A DNA stretch of 11,362 nucleotides from an uncultured Bacteroides sp. (lineage in GTDB: Bacteria; Bacteroidota; Bacteroidia; Bacteroidales; Bacteroidaceae): the NCBI GenBank assembly GCA_905197435.1, contig CAJJYX010000103.1, forward strand, positions 1 through 11,362, given 5' to 3'. The position numbers and the translations under genes are program-made. The notes beneath the pieces are model-generated. The model had not been told where the DNA came from. It searched no databases and saw only the letters and a list, made by a program, of their open reading frames with translations. Positions 1 to 7,548 of this stretch are shown one piece after another. How positions within the stretch are numbered: the first letter of the stretch is position 1; every line of letters starts with the position of its first letter.

Positions 1-53
1 AGATGCAAGTGTATTCACTCACATCTATTCCACATTTACCTTTATAGTTCCCA

Positions 54-1052
54 TTATTTGGTGGACACTTCAAACAGCCCGTCTTCCACCTCCGTAAAGC
101 AGATATTGGAAACAGTTTCCAAATCATAGAGTACATCCGACGCATTTACTTTTCCCGTTGACAAAGTAAACCTGTTCTTCAGTACCGTAGAATCTTTCAC
201 AATAAAATGAACGTCATAATGCCTTTCCATCACCTTCATAATCTCATCGAGCGGAGTCAGATAAAAATTGAGACTATTGGAACGCCATGCCGAAATCTGC
301 TCCATATTATCCGAGTAGGAAATCTGGCATTTCCCCGACTGACGATTATATTCCGCACTCTCTCCTGGAACAAGCCTGTACTCCTTCGCATTATGGTCTC
401 TGAAAAGAATTCCTCCTTCATCCAAAGTTACCCAGATATTGGGTTCGGCAGCATACGCCTTTACATTAAATCGGGTTCCGGTCACTCTCACTTCCACCCC
501 TCGCAAATCTACCTTAAAGGGACGGTTTTCATCTTTGGCAACATTAAAATACCCTTCTCCCCAAAGCTCCACCGTACGATTGAACAATCCAAATTGCTTG
601 GGATACCTCAAGCGGGAATCCGAGTTCAAGTGCACAATACTTCCATCCTGCAAAATTACCCGTATCTGTTCACCATAAGGAACACTTATTTCAGCATACT
701 CCGTTTCAGAGAAAATCCTCGTCCGGTTCACCAAAAACAACAAGGAAACGCTCAAGAAAACGAACGGTAACAATACAGCCGCCGCCCACATCCACTTACG
801 ACCGACCGTTCTTCTACCACGCTTACGTTTTATCTCACTCATAAACCGCTGTTTCATCTTCATGCCGGGAATAGAAGGGAGTCTGACATCTTCCGGTATC
901 TCTTCTGTAAACTCTTCCATCTCACGATCCAATCGTTCGGACAAATATTCACGACCTTCTTCCGTAACGAACCAACCGGCAACTCTCCGAGCTTCTCCAG
1001 GAGCAGCTTTGTTGTCAAGCACTTTATCTATCACCGATTCATTTATCTTCAT
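54..1052 (-). CDS. FecR-family anti-sigma factor (DUF4974-type C-terminus)
   Basis: This 332-residue protein has the layout of Bacteroidetes FecR anti-sigma factors. They sit in the inner membrane, hold an ECF sigma factor, and pass on a signal from an outer-membrane TonB receptor. A cytoplasmic segment (about 1-87, basic near 75-86) is followed by one membrane helix (about 88-108). A periplasmic FecR domain follows (about 121-216), with conserved-looking stretches VPYGEQIRVILQDGS and GEGYFNVAKDENRPF. The C-terminus (about 260-330, including FYLTPLDEIMKVMERHYDV) resembles DUF4974. The gene starts 58 bp after the sigma factor stop with no clear promoter between, so the two are probably co-transcribed. 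Downstream, positions 1-53 on the minus strand contain only very short open frames. The cognate receptor, often SusC-like in this group, is expected further left (inference). Family assignment is by motif recognition, with high confidence. Confidence 0.93.
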   Translation of the reverse strand: MKINESVIDKVLDNKAAPGEARRVAGWFVTEEGREYLSERLDREMEEFTEEIPEDVRLPSIPGMKMKQRFMSEIKRKRGRRTVGRKWMWAAAVLLPFVFLSVSLLFLVNRTRIFSETEYAEISVPYGEQIRVILQDGSIVHLNSDSRLRYPKQFGLFNRTVELWGEGYFNVAKDENRPFKVDLRGVEVRVTGTRFNVKAYAAEPNIWVTLDEGGILFRDHNAKEYRLVPGESAEYNRQSGKCQISYSDNMEQISAWRSNSLNFYLTPLDEIMKVMERHYDVHFIVKDSTVLKNRFTLSTGKVNASDVLYDLETVSNICFTEVEDGLFEVSTK

Positions 1053-1110
1053 AATCTATTTTTTCGTATATTTATAATAACACCTCATTCTAATAAAAGT
1101 ATGAGTACAT

Positions 1111-1701
1111 TCAGTCTATTAAACAAACCCATATTATAGGGAACCATATAATCAAAGATTCAATCTCGTTACGAAGCGCTTTTATAGCCTGTGTGTAATG
1201 AGATTTCACAGTAGGGACAGTTATGCTCATCTTGTCGGCTATCTCTTGATTGGATAACCCATATTCTATTTTCAGCAAACAGATTTTCTGTTTCTGAGGA
1301 GGAAGCTTGTCAATGGCAATCCGCAAGGATTTCCTGAGTTCACTATGTTCAAACCGTGTAAAAAAAGCATCTTCGTCTTCATCATTCACCTGTTGGGCCA
1401 TTTCATATAACTTCTCGAATACCAGACTGCGATGCCTCAATTCATTCAGTATATAATTCTTCAAAATAGTAAATAACAAACTGCGAATACCCGACTCAAA
1501 ACTAAAAGTTTCCCTCTGCTCCCACAATTTCATGAAAAGATGCTGAACTGCATCCTCAGCCTCTTCTTCCGATTTCAGAAAACGATAGGCTATGATATAC
1601 AATAACCGATGGTAGCGATCAAAGACAGCAGCAAAGGCATACTCTTTACCACGGCGAAGATCGTCATATAATTTCTGGTCAAAATCCGGATATTGATTCA
1701 T
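1111..1701 (-). CDS. ECF-type RNA polymerase sigma factor (FecI-like, Bacteroidetes family)
   Basis: A 196-residue sigma-70 family protein with only regions 2 and 4, as in ECF sigma factors, which direct RNA polymerase to a small regulon. Region 2 (about 24-92) shows FLKSEEEAEDAVQHLFMKLW, the segment that contacts core polymerase and the -10 element. Region 4 (about 122-176) carries a helix-turn-helix, GLSNQEIADKMSITVPTVKS (149-168). The last residues (IIWFPIIWVCLID) are unusually hydrophobic, which I have seen in Bacteroidetes members of this family. The FecR gene follows, so this is a sigma/anti-sigma pair of the FecI-FecR type, usually serving one outer-membrane uptake system. A consensus -7 box lies about 55 bp upstream. 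The ATG at 1701 follows an A/T-rich leader without a strong Shine-Dalgarno, as is usual in Bacteroides. Confidence 0.95.
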   Translation of the reverse strand: MNQYPDFDQKLYDDLRRGKEYAFAAVFDRYHRLLYIIAYRFLKSEEEAEDAVQHLFMKLWEQRETFSFESGIRSLLFTILKNYILNELRHRSLVFEKLYEMAQQVNDEDEDAFFTRFEHSELRKSLRIAIDKLPPQKQKICLLKIEYGLSNQEIADKMSITVPTVKSHYTQAIKALRNEIESLIIWFPIIWVCLID

Positions 1702-1755
1702 AATAAATGATTTTCCTATGTTTTCTTAAAAGGCTAACTTATCACAGAGTAAGTA

Positions 1756-1788
1756 CAAATATAGGTATCTTTTGTTAGCTTTCTCAAA
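1756..1788 (-). promoter_or_regulatory. Bacteroides-type promoter for the ECF sigma/FecR operon
   Basis: On the minus strand TATATTTG (1756-1763) matches the Bacteroidetes -7 consensus TAnnTTTG. TTTG at 1785-1788 lies 21 nt upstream of it, in the place of the -33 element. Transcription would begin near 1749 and leave a leader of about 48 nt. Seen in sequence; not tested. Confidence 0.65.
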
Positions 1789-1854
1789 AAACAGCTTGTT
1801 TTGTTTTTGATCGGCCTCTGATTTCGTCGAAAGTAAGAATGCTATAAATATACG

Positions 1855-1880
1855 AAATCGCCTTATGCGAAGTGCGATTT
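1855..1880 (-). terminator. Probable intrinsic terminator after the PepSY gene
   Basis: Inverted repeat AAATCGC/GCGATTT with an inner CTT/AAG extension and a one-base bulge, giving about 10 bp of stem and a 5-nt loop. It starts 31 bp beyond the PepSY stop codon. On the minus strand the 3' side is T-rich but interrupted (TTTCGTATATTTAT), so it is a moderate rather than a strong terminator. It separates the B12-controlled operon from the sigma/FecR promoter. Confidence 0.5.
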
Positions 1881-1910
1881 ACTGGATTTATGTCCCCGGG
1901 AAGGGTAATG

Positions 1911-2987
1911 TTACTGCCGATTACGAATTATCCAAATGTACAGACCAGTAAAATAGAGGAACGGCACAGTCAGGCTCATGAGTATCCATAGGATTCTGGA
2001 GAAGTGTCCGAGAAATGTTCCGAAATGGATAAAATACATAGAACGGACAAGTTTTTCGGCGACAGGTTTATCTTTCCATAGGTTGGTGGCAATGATTTTT
2101 CCGGTGGTAGGATGTATGTAAATATGGTTGCTTCCCGTCCTTTCAAAATCCCATTTTTGATACATTCTCACGGAAAAGACGGACGTGTCGTCTTTTGGAA
2201 AGAAGATCATCGTGGGTGTTCCATCTTTAAACTTTTCTTGGGCGGTCGCCAGAACGGAGTCCAATGACACCCAATTTCCCGTGTATTTATCTACTTTCGG
2301 TGCCGGTACAATTGCTTTTCCTGCGGATATGGATTCAAAGAATGATTGATATTCTTTCTTGAACCCGAAATAGGAGCCGGTAAAAGCGATGACCAACAAA
2401 AAAATGGATGTACATATGCCTATGATTGAGTGAGATTTAAAAAGCTTGGCTCGCAAGCCCATTCTTCGATGAAAGGAAAAGATATGGCGTTTCGGTAATA
2501 ATAAGAAACCGGAGAGCGTTAGGAAAATCAAGAAGAACCCCGATAGAGAAACAATCATGGCTCCGTTCTTTTTCCATAGAAGATTCACGTGAAAGTCATA
2601 TAACCATTGGAAAATCTTATATCGGTATCTGTCAATCCCTGTGACTTTTCCCGTATATGGATTGACATAGATCTGGATGCGGCCTTTCTCGTCCGGAAAA
2701 GTGGTGCGGAAACTGTAAGCGCAATTTTTGCCTCCGTATAAGACTAAATTATTGATCTTTGCTTGTGGATATTCAAGTCTTACATTCTCCAGAAGGGTCT
2801 GCAATGGAACGGTTTTGGAAGTAGGCTTGACAAAGGCGATATCCTTTACGGATAATTTTTCCAGTTCCGGCTTGTACACAATCGCCGTACCGGAAAGGCA
2901 TATTAGGGTTATCAGTAACCCTAATATGATTCCGATGTATAAGTGTAACAGATATATAATCTTTCTTAGAATCGAATTGTGTAACAT
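1911..2987 (-). CDS. PepSY-associated transmembrane protein, possible ferric/siderophore reductase
   Basis: A 358-residue inner-membrane protein of the PepSY_TM type. Four membrane helices are visible: about 11-37, 143-164, 186-206 and 332-354. Two PepSY-like periplasmic segments lie in the loops (about 60-120, with IYVNPYTGKVTGIDRYRY, and about 240-305, with IYIHPTTGKIIATNLW). Histidines at or near helix ends (H15, H133, H186, H321) resemble those proposed to bind haem in this family. Members next to siderophore receptors are often proposed, and in some cases shown, to reduce the imported iron chelate; here that role is inferred. The start lies 15 bp after the stop of the receptor gene, with AAAAAGGTG in front, so the two genes form one operon under the cobalamin riboswitch. 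The family call is firm; the substrate is unknown. Confidence 0.88.
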   Translation of the reverse strand: MLHNSILRKIIYLLHLYIGIILGLLITLICLSGTAIVYKPELEKLSVKDIAFVKPTSKTVPLQTLLENVRLEYPQAKINNLVLYGGKNCAYSFRTTFPDEKGRIQIYVNPYTGKVTGIDRYRYKIFQWLYDFHVNLLWKKNGAMIVSLSGFFLIFLTLSGFLLLPKRHIFSFHRRMGLRAKLFKSHSIIGICTSIFLLVIAFTGSYFGFKKEYQSFFESISAGKAIVPAPKVDKYTGNWVSLDSVLATAQEKFKDGTPTMIFFPKDDTSVFSVRMYQKWDFERTGSNHIYIHPTTGKIIATNLWKDKPVAEKLVRSMYFIHFGTFLGHFSRILWILMSLTVPFLYFTGLYIWIIRNRQ

Positions 2988-3002
2988 GTCTTGTACACCT
3001 TT

Positions 3003-5342
3003 TTAGAAATTGACGGCGAGCATTACCATCAGTGTCCTGGCCGAACCCGGGAACAGCATATAGTTTCCTTGGGAGCCGGTATAGTATTCTTGGTTGAATA
3101 CATTCTTCAGGTTTGCCGAGATCTTATAGAAACTATGCTTGTAAGCCACGAAACAGTCAACCAAGTGATAGGCGTCCAGTTTGATCGTATGTGCCATGTT
3201 TCCATAGGATTTACCTTGGAAATACCACCCACCGCCGAAAGACAAGCCTTTAACCAGACCTTTACGAATCAAGTAGGAAGTCCAGAGGTTAAACTGGCTT
3301 GGTGAGATATTAGCCAATTGCGTACCTACGGGATAAGTTTTGTCATTTGTCTTCGTTACTTCGGCATGTGTATACGCATAATTGAAAGCCATGCTCCAAC
3401 TGGGGGTGATTTCTCCGTTTACCGAGAATTCTATACCTTTGCTCGTCTGTTTTCCAATAAGTATTTTATATTCCTCATCCTCCGGGTCTATGGTAGGTAA
3501 GTTGGTTTTCGATAGAGTATAGAAAGCCAAGCCGGTGATTAAGCGATCGTTGAAAAATGATTTCTTGACTCCTGCTTCCCATTGTTTAGAGGTAATCGGA
3601 TCGAATGCCTTGCCCTCTTTCGTCTGTCCGGATTGAGGAACAAAAGACTGGCTGTAAGTGGCATATAGACTTAGGTCGGGCATAGGCATGTAAACTAAAC
3701 CTACGCGAGGTGAGATTGCGAAATTGTTTTCATCCGTTTTTTTGTCTTTGATATAATTATCCTGTTTATCGTTCACCCAGTCGGCGCGTGCTCCAAGCAG
3801 CAACTTCCATTGATCAGAAAAACTTACTTGGTCTTGCAGATAAATAGCATAGGTGCGTTGGGTGATGCGTAAGTCCGTACTCTGTTTCATCTCGAAGTCG
3901 ACCGGTTTTTCCGTATATTCCGGATGAACATAATTAATAGGAGTATACATATTTCCCTTTACTTGTCTGCGATTGGTCAGCCATCCATATTCCAAACCAG
4001 CGATTACTTTATGATGGATGAAGCCTGTCTTGAAACTACCGTTCACTTCCTCTAAAACGTTAGTATAATTGATTTTTGCATCCCAATGCGCCAAACGGCG
4101 GGTGATCGTGTTATCTTCCTGAGGTGTTTTCATCTGGAAATATAAACGATCTTCATGCGTAAAGTACCGGCGGGCAGAGCTCCTGAATGACCAATTTTGA
4201 TTGAAGCGATGGGTTAATTGGAAGCCGACACTATTGTTTGTGAACTTTCCGTAAGCCCATGGCTCACCCAAGAATATCTTGAAACCATTATCAATAATAT
4301 TATTATCAAGATGTAAAACTCCCGGATCTTGTGTCCTTTTATCCCTAAAGATATCGGCATCGATATTAAGCGTGGTCCTACGTCCCAAGTCGATATCAAT
4401 GACCGGGGTAATATCGTACCGTTTGCTATTTTGCGGTTTACGGAATTTATCCGCATCCTCATACATCCCGTTCAAACGATAACGGATGGTCTTTTTGGCA
4501 TTCAATGGTCCGGAAATATCGACAGACGCCTGTTTATAGTCATAACTGCCATATCTGATTGCGGCGCCATACCGGGGTGTATATAAGGTGGGCTTGGTGA
4601 TAAAGTTGATAATCCCGCCGGGCTCTACCGCACCATAAAGGACAGATGCCGGCCCTTTGAGGATTTCTATACGTTCGATGCTGGATAGCGCGTCGTTCGA
4701 GAACTTCAGGTATCGTACGCCATTCCTAAAATAATTCCGGGAGTTTGTCATAGAGAAACCACGGGAAGAAAAGACTTCGTTAATATTGGAAGCCTCGCCG
4801 GAAGGTCCTCCCTTCACTCCCCCCAAGTTCCTTACGGCTTCGGTCATGGTGGTAGCTTGTTGGTCTTCCAATAATTTCCGGGTGGCGACGCCTACGGTTC
4901 CGGGTATTTCCATTACCGGTATGTCCATACGGGTTGCAGAATTAGCGATATCGGAGCTATAACTTTGTGGTTTCGCTCCGACAATATCAACTTCAGGTAA
5001 TCCTAATGATTTGTATGACAGTTGAATATCCATTTTATAATTTCCTTCTCCCGCAGGAATATTCCGGACTGCCGAGACGGTATTGTAACTGTTAGTGATT
5101 AGTACGTGGTCTTTTGAATCGTTTAGTTTTAGAGAAAAGTGTCCGTTTGTATCGGTAATACCTTGTATGTCTGTACCTTTGATATAAATGACAATGCTTT
5201 CCATTGCCTTATTGTCCTCATCTACAATAGTACCAGATACGATTCTTATACTTTGTTCTGATTGTCTACTTTGGGCAGTCGCTTTAGTGCCCGACAAAAT
5301 AAGCCCACTAATAATTAGCAGGAACAAATAAAAATGTTTCAT
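3003..5342 (-). CDS. TonB-dependent receptor, siderophore-receptor type, under cobalamin riboswitch control
   Basis: A 779-residue outer-membrane active transporter. A signal peptide (about 1-23, cleaved after ATA) is followed by a carboxypeptidase-regulatory-like domain (about 33-108, with GTIVDEDNKAMESIVIYIKG and ITDTNGHFSLKL). A TonB-box-like stretch LPEVDIVGA (115-123) leads into the plug (about 140-250), with the typical IERIEILKGPASVLYGAVEP (222-241) and GGIINFITKP (242-251). The remainder is a 22-strand-type barrel ending in the usual C-terminal Phe. Barrel motifs such as LLLGARADW, LYATYSQSFVPQSG and TSKQWEAGVKKSFFNDRL resemble FhuA/FhuE/FpvA-type siderophore receptors more than BtuB. 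There is no STN domain, so it should not signal to the nearby FecR. The cobalamin riboswitch upstream implies its synthesis falls when B12 is plentiful. It could import a corrinoid, a cobalt or iron chelate, or another metallophore; the ligand cannot be read from the sequence. Confidence 0.93.
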   Translation of the reverse strand: MKHFYLFLLIISGLILSGTKATAQSRQSEQSIRIVSGTIVDEDNKAMESIVIYIKGTDIQGITDTNGHFSLKLNDSKDHVLITNSYNTVSAVRNIPAGEGNYKMDIQLSYKSLGLPEVDIVGAKPQSYSSDIANSATRMDIPVMEIPGTVGVATRKLLEDQQATTMTEAVRNLGGVKGGPSGEASNINEVFSSRGFSMTNSRNYFRNGVRYLKFSNDALSSIERIEILKGPASVLYGAVEPGGIINFITKPTLYTPRYGAAIRYGSYDYKQASVDISGPLNAKKTIRYRLNGMYEDADKFRKPQNSKRYDITPVIDIDLGRRTTLNIDADIFRDKRTQDPGVLHLDNNIIDNGFKIFLGEPWAYGKFTNNSVGFQLTHRFNQNWSFRSSARRYFTHEDRLYFQMKTPQEDNTITRRLAHWDAKINYTNVLEEVNGSFKTGFIHHKVIAGLEYGWLTNRRQVKGNMYTPINYVHPEYTEKPVDFEMKQSTDLRITQRTYAIYLQDQVSFSDQWKLLLGARADWVNDKQDNYIKDKKTDENNFAISPRVGLVYMPMPDLSLYATYSQSFVPQSGQTKEGKAFDPITSKQWEAGVKKSFFNDRLITGLAFYTLSKTNLPTIDPEDEEYKILIGKQTSKGIEFSVNGEITPSWSMAFNYAYTHAEVTKTNDKTYPVGTQLANISPSQFNLWTSYLIRKGLVKGLSFGGGWYFQGKSYGNMAHTIKLDAYHLVDCFVAYKHSFYKISANLKNVFNQEYYTGSQGNYMLFPGSARTLMVMLAVNF

Positions 5343-5435
5343 ATGTAATAAAATTAGTTACGCAACAGCTTACATCTACAGTGTAATCCTTTCAATGATT
5401 CACCAAAATCCCGGGAGAATCCATTTGTATTTTGT

Positions 5436-5590
5436 TTGGCAGGTTTCCTGACTCACCCAGAAAGCAACCTTCCCATCTTTAAAAAGACAGTGGTATTGAA
5501 GAAACTTCCCTTTTTACGGGTTTTACAGTAGCGGGCTCTGTTCCGGAATCTAACCGGAATTCCCTTTTATGAAACCGCAGAATACGATTC
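5436..5590 (-). promoter_or_regulatory. Cobalamin (B12) riboswitch, class-I-like
   Basis: On the minus strand, in order: GGGAA then CCGGTTAGATTCCGG (5543-5557), AACAG, CCCGCTACTGT (5525-5535), a CCCG/GGG-type arm, CCACTG, GGGAAGG and the B12 box GTCAGGAAACCTGCC (5438-5452). This is the conserved core order of the cobalamin aptamer. The extra CCACTG...GGGAAGG arms suggest the adenosylcobalamin-type (class I) fold. After the B12 box, GATTC...GAATC could form the P13-like hairpin with a C-rich loop that kisses L5. The leader runs about 95 nt to the ATG at 5342, with no run of U typical of a terminator, so control at translation initiation is more likely (inference). It should repress the receptor/PepSY operon when cobalamin binds. 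Ends are approximate. Confidence 0.93.
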
Positions 5591-5606
5591 CATCACCAAA
5601 ACGCTG

Positions 5607-5614
5607 CAAATATA
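5607..5614 (-). promoter_or_regulatory. -7 promoter element for the riboswitch operon
   Basis: TATATTTG on the minus strand is a perfect TAnnTTTG match. It would start transcription near 5600, just before the first conserved riboswitch bases, so the whole aptamer would be in the RNA. No clear -33 TTG is visible at the usual spacing. Confidence 0.6.
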
Positions 5615-5891
5615 TATATATTTACTCTGTTTTTTATTAGCTATGCGTGTTAAATATATCAAAAGCGCAGAAGACCTATGGATATACAATCAAACTGTCA
5701 TGCGAGAAACACTCAAAGGGATATTTTGTCTTTAACATCGAACTTACGTTCATTTAAGTAGCCAATAAAGTGCTCAAACACTCCTTCTTTCCTTTAAGTT
5801 CTGCATTCCTTTAACCTAAAACCAACATAACTCTAACATATCCTTTCTTTCACAATAGGATATCGGGTGCAGTGTACTGGTCTATGAATCA
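5615..5891. other. Intergenic DNA without recognisable genes
   Basis: A/T-rich stretch of about 280 bp between the riboswitch promoter and the TGCA array. I see no tRNA, no supported coding region, and no insertion-sequence ends. One small inverted repeat, ATATCC/GGATAT (5838-5843 with 5858-5863), is of unknown meaning. A second, GCAGTG/CACTGC (5869-5874 with 5901-5906), runs into the left end of the array, enclosing AGTGC-ATAA-GCACT (5891-5904). Confidence 0.5.
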
Positions 5892-6052
5892 GTGCATAAG
5901 CACTGCAGACTTTCTGCATGCTTTTTGCAGCGCTACTGCAAACCGCTTTGCAGTGAGTCTGCAACTGCATTGCAGTGAGTCTGCAACAGCTTTGCAGCGT
6001 GCCTGCAACAGTATTGCAGTGGCGCTGCAAAAAGTGTGCAGAAAGTCTGCAG
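5892..6052. repeat. Helically phased TGCA array with 22-bp period and inverted-repeat ends
   Basis: Fifteen TGCA cores start at 5893, 5904, 5915, 5926, 5937, 5949, 5960, 5971, 5982, 5993, 6004, 6015, 6026, 6037 and 6048: one per 11 bp, with a single 12-bp step. In the middle the flanks alternate strictly as TTGCAG and CTGCAA. This gives five TTGCAG-N5-CTGCAA palindromes (5925-5941, 5948-5964, 5970-5986, 5992-6008, 6014-6030), each able to form a 6-bp hairpin with a 5-nt loop. Both ends of the core array are PstI-type CTGCAG (5903 and 6047). 5903-5941 and 6014-6052 are inverted copies (36 of 39 identical). It lies 43 bp beyond the rsmF stop codon in the direction of rsmF transcription. Function unknown: a protein-binding array, a transcript-end structure or a dispersed repeat element are all possible. 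Confidence 0.85.
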
Positions 6053-6095
6053 CAAGTGTTTTGGTTTATGAACAAAAGGGATACTTGAGCCCAAG

Positions 6096-7526
6096 TTATA
6101 ATTGCGACAGTTCCGAGACCTCTTCCGGCATGTAGCCGCTGCGGATACGCCATTCCTGCGGATAGAGATTATTGGCGCGGTTACCGATGTTCTTGACAAA
6201 GCCAAGGGGAACCTGCTTATAAGTGAGCAACACGATGCCACGGGGAGCTGTCCCCGGCAGTACCACCGCCTCCTTGCGCAAATATGCAACGGCCTGCTCA
6301 TGGCTGATTTCCTCGCGAGCAAAGGCATCCTGATTCAGCACCCTGCTCATGGCAAGCCCGTGGGCAGGCATCCAATCTTTCCCTTTCTGCTCGGCAATGT
6401 CCGCGCCGGCCTGCACAATGCGGAGCGGCAGACGCAGTGCGGAGAGTTCCTCAAGGCGGTTCTTCGGGAAGGCGCTGACATGATTGCCATTCAGTATAAA
6501 TTCATATTCATCGGGAGACGCCAACCATCCGCGCACCACCGAAAGCTGCCCTTTGGCAAGTTCGGGAGCCTTCGCCCCCCTGCCGCGTGGTTTCGCCGGT
6601 GCAGCCCATCCGCCTCCGGCACTTTGTCCGGGTTTGCGGAGAACCGCCAAAAAGAATCCTTCGCCTTCTGTCTTATGGGGAAAGAAACGGTACACCGGGA
6701 AATCCTCTCCCGGCAACAAGTTTCCCGTAATCTTCCAACCGTCGGAAATATCCAGATGCAAGGCCTCTGCCCCGAACTCATCCCGTAGCCAACGGACATT
6801 TTCCTCGTCTTCCTTTGTATTATAGGTACATGTGCTGTAGATAAGAATGCCGCCGGGTTTCAGGCAAGGCCAGATATCCGAGATGATGCGGCGCTGGCGC
6901 TGCCAGCAGATTTCCACATTCTCCGGACTCCACTCACTCACCGCAACGGGGTCTTTACGGAACATCCCCTCACCGGAACAAGGGACATCTGCCAGTATGA
7001 CGTCGAAGAAGTCCGTCAACGGAGAGAAATCCGCCGGGTCATTGTTGGTGACCACCACATCGGGATGTCCCCACTTCGTAAGATTCTCTGCCAGTATCTG
7101 CGAGCGGTTGCGGATTACCTCATTGGCCACCAACAGACTGCCTGCGGGCAACATGCTGCGGGCATGCGTGGACTTCCCTCCGGGAGCCGCACAAAGGTCG
7201 AGCATCACCACCGGTCTTTCGGCCGCGTACTGCCTCAAGGCCTGTTCCACAAACATGGACGAAGCCTCCTGCACATAATAGCAGCCTGCATGAAACAACG
7301 GATCGAAAGTAAACGTCAGGCGCTTGTCGAGATAATATCCGGTGGCAGCCCAAGGTACTTGCTTAAAAGAGGAACGAAAAAGCCTGAATGAAGATTCCGG
7401 CAATTTATCTTCATTCAGCCGTATGCTGACCGGCTGCTCTCCTCCCAGGGCGGCAGCCAACTTTTCATATTCTCCGGCACTCAGAAGAGTACGCGTATAA
7501 TCGGTGAAAGACGAGGGTAATTCCAT
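6096..7526 (-). CDS. rsmF: rRNA cytosine-C5 methyltransferase, RsmF/NOL1/NOP2/sun family
   Basis: A 476-residue SAM-dependent methyltransferase that makes 5-methylcytosine in rRNA; the E. coli relative RsmF (YebU) modifies C1407 of 16S rRNA. The order is an N-terminal domain, then the SAM-binding motif LDLCAAPGGKST (109-120). Motif IV, DVPCSGEGMFRKD (180-192), has Cys183, and motif VI, YSTCTYNTKEDEENV (230-244), has Cys233. These match the two-cysteine mechanism of the family. The C-terminal third resembles the RsmF/PUA-like RNA-binding region (IRSGYMPEE near the end). An upstream in-frame ATG at 7562 would add 12 residues. I prefer 7526 because a TATCTTTG -7 box overlaps the codons just after 7562, and MELPSSF is the typical start. 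Single-gene unit; the TGCA array follows its stop. The exact rRNA target is inferred. Confidence 0.93.
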   Translation of the reverse strand: MELPSSFTDYTRTLLSAGEYEKLAAALGGEQPVSIRLNEDKLPESSFRLFRSSFKQVPWAATGYYLDKRLTFTFDPLFHAGCYYVQEASSMFVEQALRQYAAERPVVMLDLCAAPGGKSTHARSMLPAGSLLVANEVIRNRSQILAENLTKWGHPDVVVTNNDPADFSPLTDFFDVILADVPCSGEGMFRKDPVAVSEWSPENVEICWQRQRRIISDIWPCLKPGGILIYSTCTYNTKEDEENVRWLRDEFGAEALHLDISDGWKITGNLLPGEDFPVYRFFPHKTEGEGFFLAVLRKPGQSAGGGWAAPAKPRGRGAKAPELAKGQLSVVRGWLASPDEYEFILNGNHVSAFPKNRLEELSALRLPLRIVQAGADIAEQKGKDWMPAHGLAMSRVLNQDAFAREEISHEQAVAYLRKEAVVLPGTAPRGIVLLTYKQVPLGFVKNIGNRANNLYPQEWRIRSGYMPEEVSELSQL

Positions 7527-7548
7527 GCTATGAACGTTTTTACGATGG

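Noticed and set aside
207..770. 187-residue plus-strand frame opposite the FecR gene
   Set aside because: Antisense shadow of a well-supported FecR gene, with no recognisable domain or promoter.
1084..1105. CTCAT/ATGAG hairpin between the sigma and FecR genes as a terminator or attenuator
   Set aside because: Only 5 bp plus a broken 2-bp extension and no T-run; it is too weak to support a call, and the genes look co-transcribed.
5370..5386. TTACA/TGTAA hairpin in the leader just upstream of the receptor gene as a riboswitch terminator
   Set aside because: A 5-bp A/T-rich stem not followed by a U-run. It may take part in translational control but cannot be called a terminator.
5892..6052. 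CRISPR array
   Set aside because: The conserved parts are 6 bp with 5-nt gaps, far too short for repeats and spacers, and no cas genes are present.
5872..6135. Open frames across the TGCA array on both strands (for example 87 residues on plus, 106 residues on minus)
   Set aside because: They exist because the repeat has few stop codons. The 22-bp period shifts frame each unit, the products are Cys/Ala/Gln-rich without a recognisable domain, and several run into the rsmF 3' end.
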